Source of the DNA: PFJX01 sp031426735
Lineage (GTDB): Bacteria; Pseudomonadota; Gammaproteobacteria; Burkholderiales; Thiobacillaceae
Direction: 5' to 3'
Assembly: GCA_031426735.1 (NCBI GenBank)
Contig: JASJPK010000076.1
Coordinates: forward strand, 13,890 to 77,889
DNA: 64,000 nt
Under the pieces are notes generated by a model. The model ran no database searches. It was not told the origin of the DNA and worked only from the letters and a program-made list of their open reading frames with translations. A program made the position numbers and the translations under genes. Of the stretch, positions 1 through 7,336 are shown piece after piece (the stretch's first letter is position 1; every line of letters starts with the position of its first letter).

Positions 1-2
1 CT

Positions 3-860
3 TACCCGCTCAGCGTGCTGACTCAGGCGAGTTTGTTTTTCAAATACCTCCTGCTCTGGTTGGTGCCCAATGTGGGGTGGATGTCCGTGGACATGCGTGA
101 ACCTTTCTCGTTGTCCTTCTCTTGGCTCAGCGGGGTGGGTCTTGTCCTGTTTTTCCTGTATCCACTGACCGCCGGCTGGTTGTTGTGGAAGGGCGGGCAT
201 CGTGGGCTTGTTGGCCTGGCCTTGCTGGCTCCGTGGCTCATGTTCTCCACAGAAATTTCCACCGTGCGGTTGCAGGAAATTTTCGTGCTGTATCGCAGTT
301 ATTTATGGGCTCCCCCGCTTTTCCTACTGGCGGCCATGGGGTTGAGCCGTTTAACGAACCGCATTGCTATCGGGGTGGGAGCGATTCTGAGCCTTGCCTT
401 ATTTGCTTTCTCATTTGATCGCCTGACCAGTTTTTCTCATCGCTATCTGCTCTGGGATGAAGCGGCTCAAGTTGCCGAGAAAAATATAGGCAAGCCTGGC
501 GTAACCGGTATTGAGCGCATTTATCACAATCGTGGCCTGGCTTTGTATCGCGAAGGATTCGTACCCAATGCCATCAAGGATTACGACAAAGCCCTCGCCA
601 TCAAACCAAATTACAGCTACGCCTTCAATGATCGCGGTGCCGCCAGACTTGACTTGGGGGATGCCAAAGCTGCCCTAGGAGACTTCGAAACAGCGACCCT
701 GCTTAACCCGACTTATCTAATGCCTTACGCAGGTCGTGCCTTGGCATTGAGCAAGCTGGGGCGGCATGAAGAGGCGCTGGAAGCCCATCGCAGAGCATGC
801 TCAATGGGCTGGTCTGCGTCTTGCCAACAAGCAGAATCCTGGCAGGGCTTATCGCAATAG
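3..860 (+). CDS. C-terminal part of a multi-TM TPR protein (TMTC/glycosyltransferase-like), 5' truncated
   Basis: The reading frame is open to the window edge, so the gene starts upstream and only its C-terminal part is visible. The first part is hydrophobic with about four membrane segments. An N-terminal stretch resembling 'YPLSxLTQxxxFFKYLLLW', followed by SVDMREPF, is reminiscent of bacterial TMTC-type membrane proteins that join a PMT/Wzy-like membrane region to TPRs. The last third contains two to three TPR units (ERIYHNRGLALYREG..., YAFNDRGAARLDLGD..., LMPYAGRALALSKLG...). Such proteins are often linked to surface glycan or protein glycosylation, but no substrate can be read here. The partner on its 3' side is convergent and unrelated. 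Confidence 0.7.
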   Translation, partial: YPLSVLTQASLFFKYLLLWLVPNVGWMSVDMREPFSLSFSWLSGVGLVLFFLYPLTAGWLLWKGGHRGLVGLALLAPWLMFSTEISTVRLQEIFVLYRSYLWAPPLFLLAAMGLSRLTNRIAIGVGAILSLALFAFSFDRLTSFSHRYLLWDEAAQVAEKNIGKPGVTGIERIYHNRGLALYREGFVPNAIKDYDKALAIKPNYSYAFNDRGAARLDLGDAKAALGDFETATLLNPTYLMPYAGRALALSKLGRHEEALEAHRRACSMGWSASCQQAESWQGLSQ

Positions 861-945
861 GGTTTCCTGAAGCTGGTGCTCGGATGCTGTACCAAGCTTG
901 AGCACGGTTGCGTCTAAATCCAGAACATTGGAAAGGTGCTGTGGT

Positions 946-1644
946 TCAGCGCTTCCCACCCACCTTCAACCTCGCCATATAGTCACTCACCGCCTCGATA
1001 TCCGTATCGCTATAGCTCTTCAGCGCCCTGACCATGTCCGTATTTGCATTGCGGCGGCCTTGGTCGCGGCTTTCGCGGGTTTCGCGTTTGAGATAGGTGA
1101 AATGCTGTCCGGCGACCATGGGGATGAAATTCTTGGCGTTGCCTTCTCCGGATTTGCCGTGGCAGCTGGCGCAGTCTTTTTCGTATAAGGCTTTGCCGTG
1201 CGGGAGGTTGTAGCCGTTGCCCTTGCCGTTGGTGGCAGGGGTCGGTAGTGCGTTGAGATAGGCGGCGATGTCGGCGATTTCTTCGGCGCTGACAATCCAT
1301 TCGCCGGAGAACGGGTACATGCGCGGGTTGTCGCGACGGCCGGCACGGATATCCATGATCTGTTTGATGATCACGCTGGTGTGCTGGCCGGCGAGTTGTG
1401 GGTAGTCGGCATCGGCCAGGCCGGCGCCGTCGGCCTTGTGGCAACCCTTGCAGATTTTGTAGGCGGCTTCGCCCTTTTTCGCATCCGCCGGATAGGCAAG
1501 TGCGCGGTTCATGTCTTGATCGGGTGCGTTCCACTTGTAGCCATAGGCTTCGATGCCGGCGGCGTGCGGTTGTTGGTGGAACTGAGCATTGGCGGGGTGC
1601 GCGATCAGCGCGGCCAGGGCGAGTGTGGTCAGGGTGTGTTTCAT
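946..1644 (-). CDS. Periplasmic diheme cytochrome c (c4-like)
   Basis: A 232-residue secreted protein with a signal peptide ending near ANA-Q (residue 20). Two CxxCH heme sites are visible, CKGCH (65-69) and CASCH (158-162), each followed by a cytochrome c class I fold of about 90 residues with Gly-Gln-His (AGQH) after the heme. This two-domain layout is that of c4-type electron carriers, which shuttle electrons between periplasmic oxidoreductases and terminal oxidases. It lies 18 nt downstream of a second diheme cytochrome on the same strand, so the two are very likely co-transcribed. The N-terminal 40 residues before the first heme domain are longer than in classic c4. The partner enzyme is unknown. 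Confidence 0.9.
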   Translation of the reverse strand: MKHTLTTLALAALIAHPANAQFHQQPHAAGIEAYGYKWNAPDQDMNRALAYPADAKKGEAAYKICKGCHKADGAGLADADYPQLAGQHTSVIIKQIMDIRAGRRDNPRMYPFSGEWIVSAEEIADIAAYLNALPTPATNGKGNGYNLPHGKALYEKDCASCHGKSGEGNAKNFIPMVAGQHFTYLKRETRESRDQGRRNANTDMVRALKSYSDTDIEAVSDYMARLKVGGKR

Positions 1645-1662
1645 GTCTGGGAGTCCTCGGGC

Positions 1663-2283
1663 TTAGGGCATGCTGGCCATGTATTCGGCAACGGCGCGGC
1701 TTTCTTCTTCGCTCATCCGTTCGGCTACGGCTTGCATGACGCGCGCGCCGTTGGTGCGTTTTCCAGTGGCGTAGAGGCGGAACTGGTCGAGGATGTAGTC
1801 GACATGCTGCCCAGCCACGCGCGGGAATTTTCCGGAGCCGCTGCCATCTTCTTCGTGGCAGCTATCGCAAGCAGGTACGTCGGTTTTGCTGTTGCCTTTG
1901 AGGTACAGGTTCTTGCCGATGGAAAGCCGTTTCGCATCGCCTGCCACGCCAGGCGCCGAGGTTTGCTTGGCGTAATAGGCAGCCAGATGGGGCAGGTCGT
2001 CGTCGGACAAGGTGGCGACCATTGGCGCCATCATTTCGCTGACGCGCTTGCCGCTTTTGTAGTCCTTCAGTTCGCGCAGCAGATACACCTTTTGCTGGCC
2101 GGCAAGTTTAGGAAAGTTGGGGGCAATGCTGTTGCCGTCGGTGCCGTGGCAGGCGGCGCACACTTCGGTTGCGATGGTGGCTGCTTTGGCGGCGCCGTCA
2201 TCGGCTTGGGCGGCGCCCGTCAGGCCGATGCCACTGGCAATTCCGGACGCTATGGCAAGTATTTTTATTCTGAACGGGTTCAT
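1663..2283 (-). CDS. Periplasmic diheme cytochrome c4
   Basis: A 206-residue protein with a signal peptide (cleavage near AQA-DD, residue 27) and two heme motifs, CAACH (42-46) and CDSCH (139-143). Each half shows the c4 signatures: 'PNFPKLAGQ'/'FPRVAGQH' after the heme and a Met-containing distal-ligand segment (SEMMAPM, ARVMQAV). Length and spacing match cytochrome c4, a dimeric-domain electron donor to cbb3-type oxidases or denitrification enzymes. The start ATG at 2283 is preceded by GGAG. It leads a two-gene cytochrome operon with the next gene downstream. No operator was recognised upstream. Confidence 0.92.
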   Translation of the reverse strand: MNPFRIKILAIASGIASGIGLTGAAQADDGAAKAATIATEVCAACHGTDGNSIAPNFPKLAGQQKVYLLRELKDYKSGKRVSEMMAPMVATLSDDDLPHLAAYYAKQTSAPGVAGDAKRLSIGKNLYLKGNSKTDVPACDSCHEEDGSGSGKFPRVAGQHVDYILDQFRLYATGKRTNGARVMQAVAERMSEEESRAVAEYMASMP

Positions 2284-2447
2284 TGAAACTCCTTAATGCA
2301 CTTATCCAAGAAGAATACCTGCAGGCAATAGAGATGCGAATATGCTGGGCAGGGCGTTTCTTGATCTACGGCAATTTATGAAGAGGGGCGCAATGTGCTT
2401 GAGCGTGTCGGGCACAATGCAGGACAGTTGGTTTCGGGGGAAGCGAG

Positions 2448-2885
2448 ATGGATTTGATGTGGTGGCATTGGGTGGCTTTGGGCCTGGGTCTGATCGCGCT
2501 GGAGATGTTCGTGTCGACCTTTTTCCTGATCTGGTTCGGTCTGGGCGCGCTGCTTACCGGCTTTGCGGCCGTGCTGCTGCCGCTTTCCTTTACTACGCAG
2601 ATCCTGGTCTGGACGTTGGCCTCAGCCGGGATGGTGGCGGCGTGGCTGAAGTACTTCAAGACGCCCGACCGTACCGGTTCCGGCCAGGCCAAGGAAGGCG
2701 TGCTGGGTGTAACCGGGTTGGTGACGCGACCGGTGACGGAAACCGGCGAAGGCGAGATTCTGTTCCAGCGTCCGGTTTTGGGCGCGGATCGCTGGCCGGT
2801 GGTGGCCGACGCGCCCATCGCGGCGGGCGAACGTGCGCGCGTGGTGGATGTGCTCGGGCAAACCCTCAAAATCATCAAAATCTAG
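2448..2885 (+). CDS. NfeD-family membrane protein
   Basis: A 145-residue protein with two to three N-terminal membrane segments (about residues 8-70) followed by a small beta-barrel OB-fold domain (about 85-145; GVLGVTGLVTRPV ... ARVVDVLGQTLKI), the plan of short NfeD proteins. NfeD proteins are encoded with SPFH/stomatin proteins and are thought to act with them in membrane quality control or microdomains. The next gene, 9 nt downstream, is exactly such an SPFH protein, so the pair forms an operon. A purine-rich ribosome binding site (GGAAGCGAG) precedes the ATG. Confidence 0.9.
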   Translation: MDLMWWHWVALGLGLIALEMFVSTFFLIWFGLGALLTGFAAVLLPLSFTTQILVWTLASAGMVAAWLKYFKTPDRTGSGQAKEGVLGVTGLVTRPVTETGEGEILFQRPVLGADRWPVVADAPIAAGERARVVDVLGQTLKIIKI

Positions 2886-2894
2886 GAGAGCAAC

Positions 2895-3746
2895 ATGGGT
2901 GGTGAAATTGTTTCCATTTTTCTGATTCTTTTCCTGTTCCTGACGCTGTGGAAGGGCGTGCGCATCGTGCCGCAGGGCGAGGAATGGGTGGTCGAGCGGC
3001 TGGGCAAATACTTGAAGACGTTGTTGCCGGGTCTGCATATTCTGGTGCCGTACATCGATAACGTGGCCTACAAGGTGGTGACCAAGGACATGATTCTGGA
3101 TATTCCGCAGCAGGAAGTGATTACGCGCGACAACGCGGTGCTGATCACCAATGCCATCGCTTTCGTCAAAGTGACGGACACACAAAGCGCGGTGTATGGC
3201 GTGACCAACTTTCAGATGGCGGTGATGAATCTGGTCCAGACGTCGTTGCGCTCGATCCTGGGCGATATGGATCTGGATCAGGCACTGTCCAGCCGCGACC
3301 AGATCAAAGCCCGCTTGAAGACTTCCATCGCCGACGATGTGGCGGATTGGGGGTTGACGCTGAAATCGGTGGAGATTCAGGACATCTCGCCTTCCGGCAC
3401 GATGCAGAAGTCGATGGAGTTGCAGGCAGCCGCCGAGCGGGAGCGGAAAGCGACGGTGACTCGTGCCGAGGGCGATAAACAGGCCGCGATTCTCGAGGCG
3501 GAAGCGCGTCTGGAGTCGGCCAAGCGCGATGCGGAAGTGCAGATTCGTCTGGCCACAGCCAGTGCCGAAGCGATTCGTCTGGTGACCGATGCCATTCCGG
3601 ACAAGGAGTTGCCGGCGCTGTATCTGCTCGGCGAGAAGTACATCGCCTCGGTCAAGGAGTTGGCTGCTTCAAATGGTGCGAAAGTTGTGCTGCTGCCGGC
3701 CGATATCATGAAGTCGGTTGAGGGTTTACTGGGGGGCCGACGCTAG
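2895..3746 (+). CDS. SPFH/band 7 (stomatin/QmcA-like) protein
   Basis: A 283-residue protein with one N-terminal membrane anchor (about residues 5-22), then a band 7/SPFH domain (VPQGEEWVVERLGKY ... LPGLHILVPYIDNVAYKV) and an Ala/Glu-rich coiled coil (about 175-225; AAERERKATVTRAEGDKQ). This is the size and order of QmcA/YbbK-type stomatins, membrane scaffolds that oligomerise and associate with FtsH-like proteases. It follows its NfeD partner by 9 nt with AGGAG before the ATG. Nothing unusual was seen in the domain. Confidence 0.92.
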   Translation: MGGEIVSIFLILFLFLTLWKGVRIVPQGEEWVVERLGKYLKTLLPGLHILVPYIDNVAYKVVTKDMILDIPQQEVITRDNAVLITNAIAFVKVTDTQSAVYGVTNFQMAVMNLVQTSLRSILGDMDLDQALSSRDQIKARLKTSIADDVADWGLTLKSVEIQDISPSGTMQKSMELQAAAERERKATVTRAEGDKQAAILEAEARLESAKRDAEVQIRLATASAEAIRLVTDAIPDKELPALYLLGEKYIASVKELAASNGAKVVLLPADIMKSVEGLLGGRR

Positions 3747-3915
3747 ATCAGACTTTGCACCGGGTCAGCGGTGCTTAGAATGCGCGCCTGTGCATGCTTG
3801 CTTGCCCTGTGCCAGTATTGGTGTATACAGATTAGGAAGTTAATGTGAAGTCTAAAGATTCGATTTTAATTGCCGATATTTGCTACATTGTCGGCGAAGC
3901 TTTAGGGGTAATGAA

Positions 3916-5064
3916 TTGAAAAAATCATGGGTGCTTCTGACTCTGATTGCCTTCCTGGCGGGGCCGGTATTGAGCGTGCCGGAGGTTCAGGCAGCCAGCC
4001 AGACCAAATCTCAAACGGTAAAGGCAAAAGCCAAAGTCAAGAAAGCCAAGGCCAAGTCGAGTTCGAAAGCCAAGCTCAAGGCCAAAGCCAAGGCCAAGAA
4101 AGTAACGCTTAAATCAGGCAAGAAAGGCTTCAAGGCAGCCAAGCGGGTCAGGGCAACGCATTATGTCCAGGCACCGCCGCCCGCGCTGCGCGCGATGCGT
4201 GCCGTATCCGCCGATACCTTGCAGGGCGACGAACTTGATTTGCGCGCTTCCGCCGCCTTGGTCATCGACCAGAAAAGCGGTGAGGCGCTCTATGCCAAGA
4301 ACATCGATGTCCCCACGGCGATTGCTTCCATCACCAAGCTGATGACGGCAATGGTGACGCTGGATGCCGGTTTGCCGCTGAATGAAGAAATCGTCGTCAA
4401 TAACGAGGATGTGGATCGACTTAAAGGTACCGGTTCGCGTCTGGCGCTGGGAACGCGTCTTACGCGCGAGGAGTTGTTGCATCTGGCCTTGATCGCATCG
4501 GAAAACCGCGCCGCGGCGGCGTTGTCGCGGGCTTATCCCGGCGGCAGAGAGGCTTTTGTCGCTGCGATGAATCGCAAGGCGCGCCAGATCGGTATGGCCG
4601 ATACCCACTTCCTCGACGGCACCGGCCTCAATAGCGGTAATCGTGCCACAGCCGCCGATCTGGCAAAGATGGTCGACGCTGCCTATCGATATCCGCTCAT
4701 CCGCGAGATATCCAGTACCGGCAGTTACGATGTCTCCGTGCCGGGAACCCGTATGGTCCGTGTGCGTGAGAACGGCAAGATGCGCAAGGTGGCTCGCGCG
4801 GTGCAGCGCCACATGGCCTTCAACAATACCAACAGTCTGACGCGCAGCAATGATTGGGACATTGGCGTCTCCAAGACCGGCTTCATCAACGAGGCGGGCC
4901 ATTGCCTGGTGATGCAGACCAACATCGCCGAGCAGAAGGTCATCATCGTGCTGCTCGACTCGATCGGAAAATGGGGTCGGATCGGCGACGCGCAGCGTAT
5001 TCGCAAGTGGCTGGAGCACGATAGCCGGGTTGCCAGCCAGCACAGTTTGCGCACCTCGACCTGA
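3916..5064 (+). CDS. D-alanyl-D-alanine endopeptidase (PBP7/8-type, peptidase S11) with Lys/Ala-rich linker
   Basis: The start chosen is TTG at 3916, preceded by AGGGGT at ideal distance; it gives a clean signal peptide (MKKSWVLLTLIAFLAG...). A longer TTG start at 3880 would break that. Residues about 28-80 are an extreme Ala/Lys repeat. The S11 domain follows, with the three penicillin-binding motifs SITK (138-141), SEN (195-197) and KTG (320-322). Enzymes of this family cleave D,D-crosslinks in peptidoglycan. The C-terminal domain of true DacA carboxypeptidases is absent, which supports the endopeptidase (PbpG) subgroup. The gene is monocistronic with a strong terminator after it. The linker could bind anionic wall polymers or span the periplasm (inference). 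Confidence 0.88.
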   Translation: MKKSWVLLTLIAFLAGPVLSVPEVQAASQTKSQTVKAKAKVKKAKAKSSSKAKLKAKAKAKKVTLKSGKKGFKAAKRVRATHYVQAPPPALRAMRAVSADTLQGDELDLRASAALVIDQKSGEALYAKNIDVPTAIASITKLMTAMVTLDAGLPLNEEIVVNNEDVDRLKGTGSRLALGTRLTREELLHLALIASENRAAAALSRAYPGGREAFVAAMNRKARQIGMADTHFLDGTGLNSGNRATAADLAKMVDAAYRYPLIREISSTGSYDVSVPGTRMVRVRENGKMRKVARAVQRHMAFNNTNSLTRSNDWDIGVSKTGFINEAGHCLVMQTNIAEQKVIIVLLDSIGKWGRIGDAQRIRKWLEHDSRVASQHSLRTST

Positions 5065-5082
5065 TCGAATTCATGACATCCC

Positions 5083-5116
5083 AACAAAAAAGCGGCTGAG
5101 GCCGCTTTTTTGTTGC
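5083..5116 (+). terminator. Rho-independent terminator after the D,D-endopeptidase gene
   Basis: A GC-rich stem AAAAGCGGC/GCCGCTTTT with a TGAG loop region, flanked by A- and T-runs, 20 nt after the stop codon. It can work in both directions, but only the upstream gene points into it. Confidence 0.92.
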
Positions 5117-5175
5117 TTATCGCAGCGCCAAGCCAGCATTGATGCGGCATGCGGATGTGCTGATATCCAAAATAA

Positions 5176-5218
5176 TTGATAGCCATCAAGGAAGTAGGGA
5201 CTGGCTAATTTCTACTAT
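5176..5218 (+). promoter_or_regulatory. Perfect FNR/Anr/Dnr-type box with class II promoter spacing upstream of fccAB
   Basis: TTGATAGCCATCAA at 5176-5189 is an exact TTGAT-N4-ATCAA palindrome, the consensus site of FNR-family regulators. A -10-like TACTAT lies at 5213-5218, which would place the start of transcription near 5225 and the box centre about 42 nt upstream, the class II activator position (-41.5). This suggests that fccAB is activated by an oxygen- or N-oxide-responsive FNR-type regulator. The box and spacing are read from the sequence; regulation is inferred. Confidence 0.75.
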
Positions 5219-5275
5219 GCGTCCCAAGTCTCAATTGTGGGTTGTCCACGATTGTCGAAACCGTAGGAGGAGTCT

Positions 5276-5851
5276 ATGCGTTACAACCTGCTGATCACCC
5301 TTGCCGCCCTCGGGTTGGCTGCCCACCCGGTGTTGGCTGCCGGCCCCACCGAAGACCTGGCGCGCACCTGCAACAACTGCCACGGCATGAATGGCGTCTC
5401 GGTCGGCCCCTCGATGCCCAGCATCGGCGGCCTGTCCGAGCCCTATCTGAAGAACATGATGTTGCAATGGAAAAGCGGCGAGCGTTATTCCGCCACTATG
5501 GGCCGCCTGATCAAGGGCTACAGCGATGAGCAGATCGCCGCCTTGGCCACCCACTTCTCGAAACTGCCCTGGACCCCCGTGGTGCAGAAGGCCGACGCCA
5601 AAATCGTCGCGCAAGGCAAAGCCGCGACCGAGCGTTGCGAGACCTGTCACGGCGATACCGGCGGCAAGCCCGACGATACCGACACCCCGATGCTCAACGG
5701 TCAATGGGCGCAGTACATGGAAATGGAGCTGATGAAGTACCGGGATGACTCGGTGAAGATGCCGCACAAGAAGATGCGCGGCAATTCCAAAAAGCTGGAT
5801 GAGGCCGACGTAGCCGCCGTTGCCCAGTTCTACGCCGCTCAGCCCAAATAA
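5276..5851 (+). CDS. fccA: Flavocytochrome c sulfide dehydrogenase, diheme cytochrome subunit
   Basis: A 191-residue exported protein (signal peptide cleaved near VLA-AGP, residue 21) with two heme motifs, CNNCH (32-36) and CETCH (121-125), in a c4-like two-domain layout. It sits 11 nt before the flavoprotein gene fccB, the usual fccA-fccB order. In the complex it receives electrons from the FAD of FccB as sulfide is oxidised to sulfur or polysulfide, and passes them to small cytochromes. A strong Shine-Dalgarno (GGAGGAG) precedes the ATG. A single-gene alternative is SoxE, the cytochrome partner of the related SoxF, but the context supports FccA. Confidence 0.88.
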   Translation: MRYNLLITLAALGLAAHPVLAAGPTEDLARTCNNCHGMNGVSVGPSMPSIGGLSEPYLKNMMLQWKSGERYSATMGRLIKGYSDEQIAALATHFSKLPWTPVVQKADAKIVAQGKAATERCETCHGDTGGKPDDTDTPMLNGQWAQYMEMELMKYRDDSVKMPHKKMRGNSKKLDEADVAAVAQFYAAQPK

Positions 5852-5862
5852 GGAGACCCCCC

Positions 5863-7185
5863 ATGAGTTTTAATCGTCGCGACTTCATCAAGACCGCAGC
5901 TACCACCTCGGTCCTCATTCCCCTCTCCGCCTGTGCAGCGCCGGGCAAGCGCTCCTCCGGCAGCACCAAAGCCAAGGTCATCGTGATCGGTGGCGGCTAC
6001 GGCGGCGCCACCGCCGCCAAGTACGTCAAGGTGCTCGACGGCAATATCGACGTCACCCTGATTGAGCGCAATCCGGTCTACACCTCCTGCCCGCTGTCGA
6101 ACGAAGTCCTCTCCGGCGAGCGCGATCTGTCCAGCCTGCAAGTCGGCTATGACGGCCTCAAGAAGCGCGGCATCAACGTGATGACAGACGAAGTCACCGC
6201 GATCGACCCGGTCAAGAAGTCTGTCACCACCAAGAGCGGCAAGACCCTGTCCTACGATGCGCTGGTGGTCTCCCCCGGCATCGACTTCAACTACGCTGCG
6301 GTCGAAGGCTATTCCGACGAACTGGCCAACGGCGACTTGCCGCACGCCTGGAAAGCGGGTCCGCAGACCCTGGTGCTGAAGAAACAACTGGAAGCCATGC
6401 CCGATGGCGGCAAGTTCATCATCAGCGTGCCGCCCGGCCCGTTCCGCTGCCCGCCCGGCCCCTACGAGCGCGCCGCCCAGGTCGCCAACTACCTGACCCA
6501 TCACGGCAAGACCAAATCCAAGGTGCTCATCCTCGACGCCAACGACTCCTTCTCCAAGAAGGGCCTGTTCGAGCAGGCCTGGGCCATGCAATACCCCGGC
6601 ATGATCGAATGGGTGCCCGGCGCGCAGGACGGCAAGGTGCTCAAGATCGACGCCAAGAGCAAGACCGCGTTCACCGGCTTCGGCGAACACAAGGCCGACG
6701 TGCTCAACGTGATCCCGCCGCATCATGCCGGCGGCATCGCCAAGGCCACCGGCCTGACCAATCCGAAGGGCTGGTGCAGCGTCGATATGCTGACCATGGA
6801 ATCCACCGTGCAGAAGGACATCTACGTGGTGGGTGACTCCTGCGTACACGGCGACCTGCCCGAGTTCGGCGCGCCGAAGTCGGCACACTCCGCCAGCACC
6901 CAGGCCAAGGTCGCCGCCGGCGCCATCGTCGCCAAGCTGAACGGCATGGCCGCGCCGGAACCGTTCTTCGTCAACACCTGCTACAGCATCACCGCCCCGG
7001 GCTGGGGCTTCTCGGTAGTGCACGTCTACAAGGTGATCGACGGCAAGCTGAAGTATGTCAAGGAAGCCGGCGGCATTTCGCCGGTGAAGATGGACAGCGA
7101 GGCGCAGATGAAGCTCCAGCGCAAGCTCGAATCCGAGTACGCCGTCGGCTGGCTGAAAAACATCATGGCGGATTCGTTCGCCTGA
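5863..7185 (+). CDS. fccB: Flavocytochrome c sulfide dehydrogenase, FAD subunit (Tat substrate)
   Basis: A 440-residue protein with a twin-arginine signal (RRDFIK, residues 5-10), an FAD-binding Rossmann motif (VIGGGYGGATAAKY, GxGxxG near 43-48), and the two conserved redox cysteines, Cys76 (YTSCPLSN) and Cys373 (NTCYS), which form the active-site disulfide in this family. The C-terminal flavocytochrome c domain (ITAPGWGFSVVHVYKV) is complete. It oxidises sulfide and hands electrons to FccA encoded just upstream. Odd feature: the Tat signal ends in LSAC (21-24), a lipobox, so the mature flavoprotein may be lipid-anchored instead of free in the periplasm. SoxF is a close relative but no sox genes are in view. 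Confidence 0.92.
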   Translation: MSFNRRDFIKTAATTSVLIPLSACAAPGKRSSGSTKAKVIVIGGGYGGATAAKYVKVLDGNIDVTLIERNPVYTSCPLSNEVLSGERDLSSLQVGYDGLKKRGINVMTDEVTAIDPVKKSVTTKSGKTLSYDALVVSPGIDFNYAAVEGYSDELANGDLPHAWKAGPQTLVLKKQLEAMPDGGKFIISVPPGPFRCPPGPYERAAQVANYLTHHGKTKSKVLILDANDSFSKKGLFEQAWAMQYPGMIEWVPGAQDGKVLKIDAKSKTAFTGFGEHKADVLNVIPPHHAGGIAKATGLTNPKGWCSVDMLTMESTVQKDIYVVGDSCVHGDLPEFGAPKSAHSASTQAKVAAGAIVAKLNGMAAPEPFFVNTCYSITAPGWGFSVVHVYKVIDGKLKYVKEAGGISPVKMDSEAQMKLQRKLESEYAVGWLKNIMADSFA

Positions 7186-7336
7186 TCGTTTGTGTACACA
7201 TCGACGAAGCTGACTTTGAACCGAAGGGGGCCTATGACAGATGTGCGAATAATCGTCTACGTTTAATCAATCGGTGGCCGCGCATTCATTTTGGGTGTCG
7301 CGGTCATTCAAGCAGTGACTTTTCAGGAGAGAGATC

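Noticed and set aside
7191..7200. TGTGTACACA palindrome after fccB as an operator
   Set aside because: Ten bases is short, single copy, and no promoter was found beside it.
7266..7270. ATCAA half site before the octaheme reductase, as a possible FNR box
   Set aside because: The expected left half (CTACG) does not match TTGAT, so only one half site exists.
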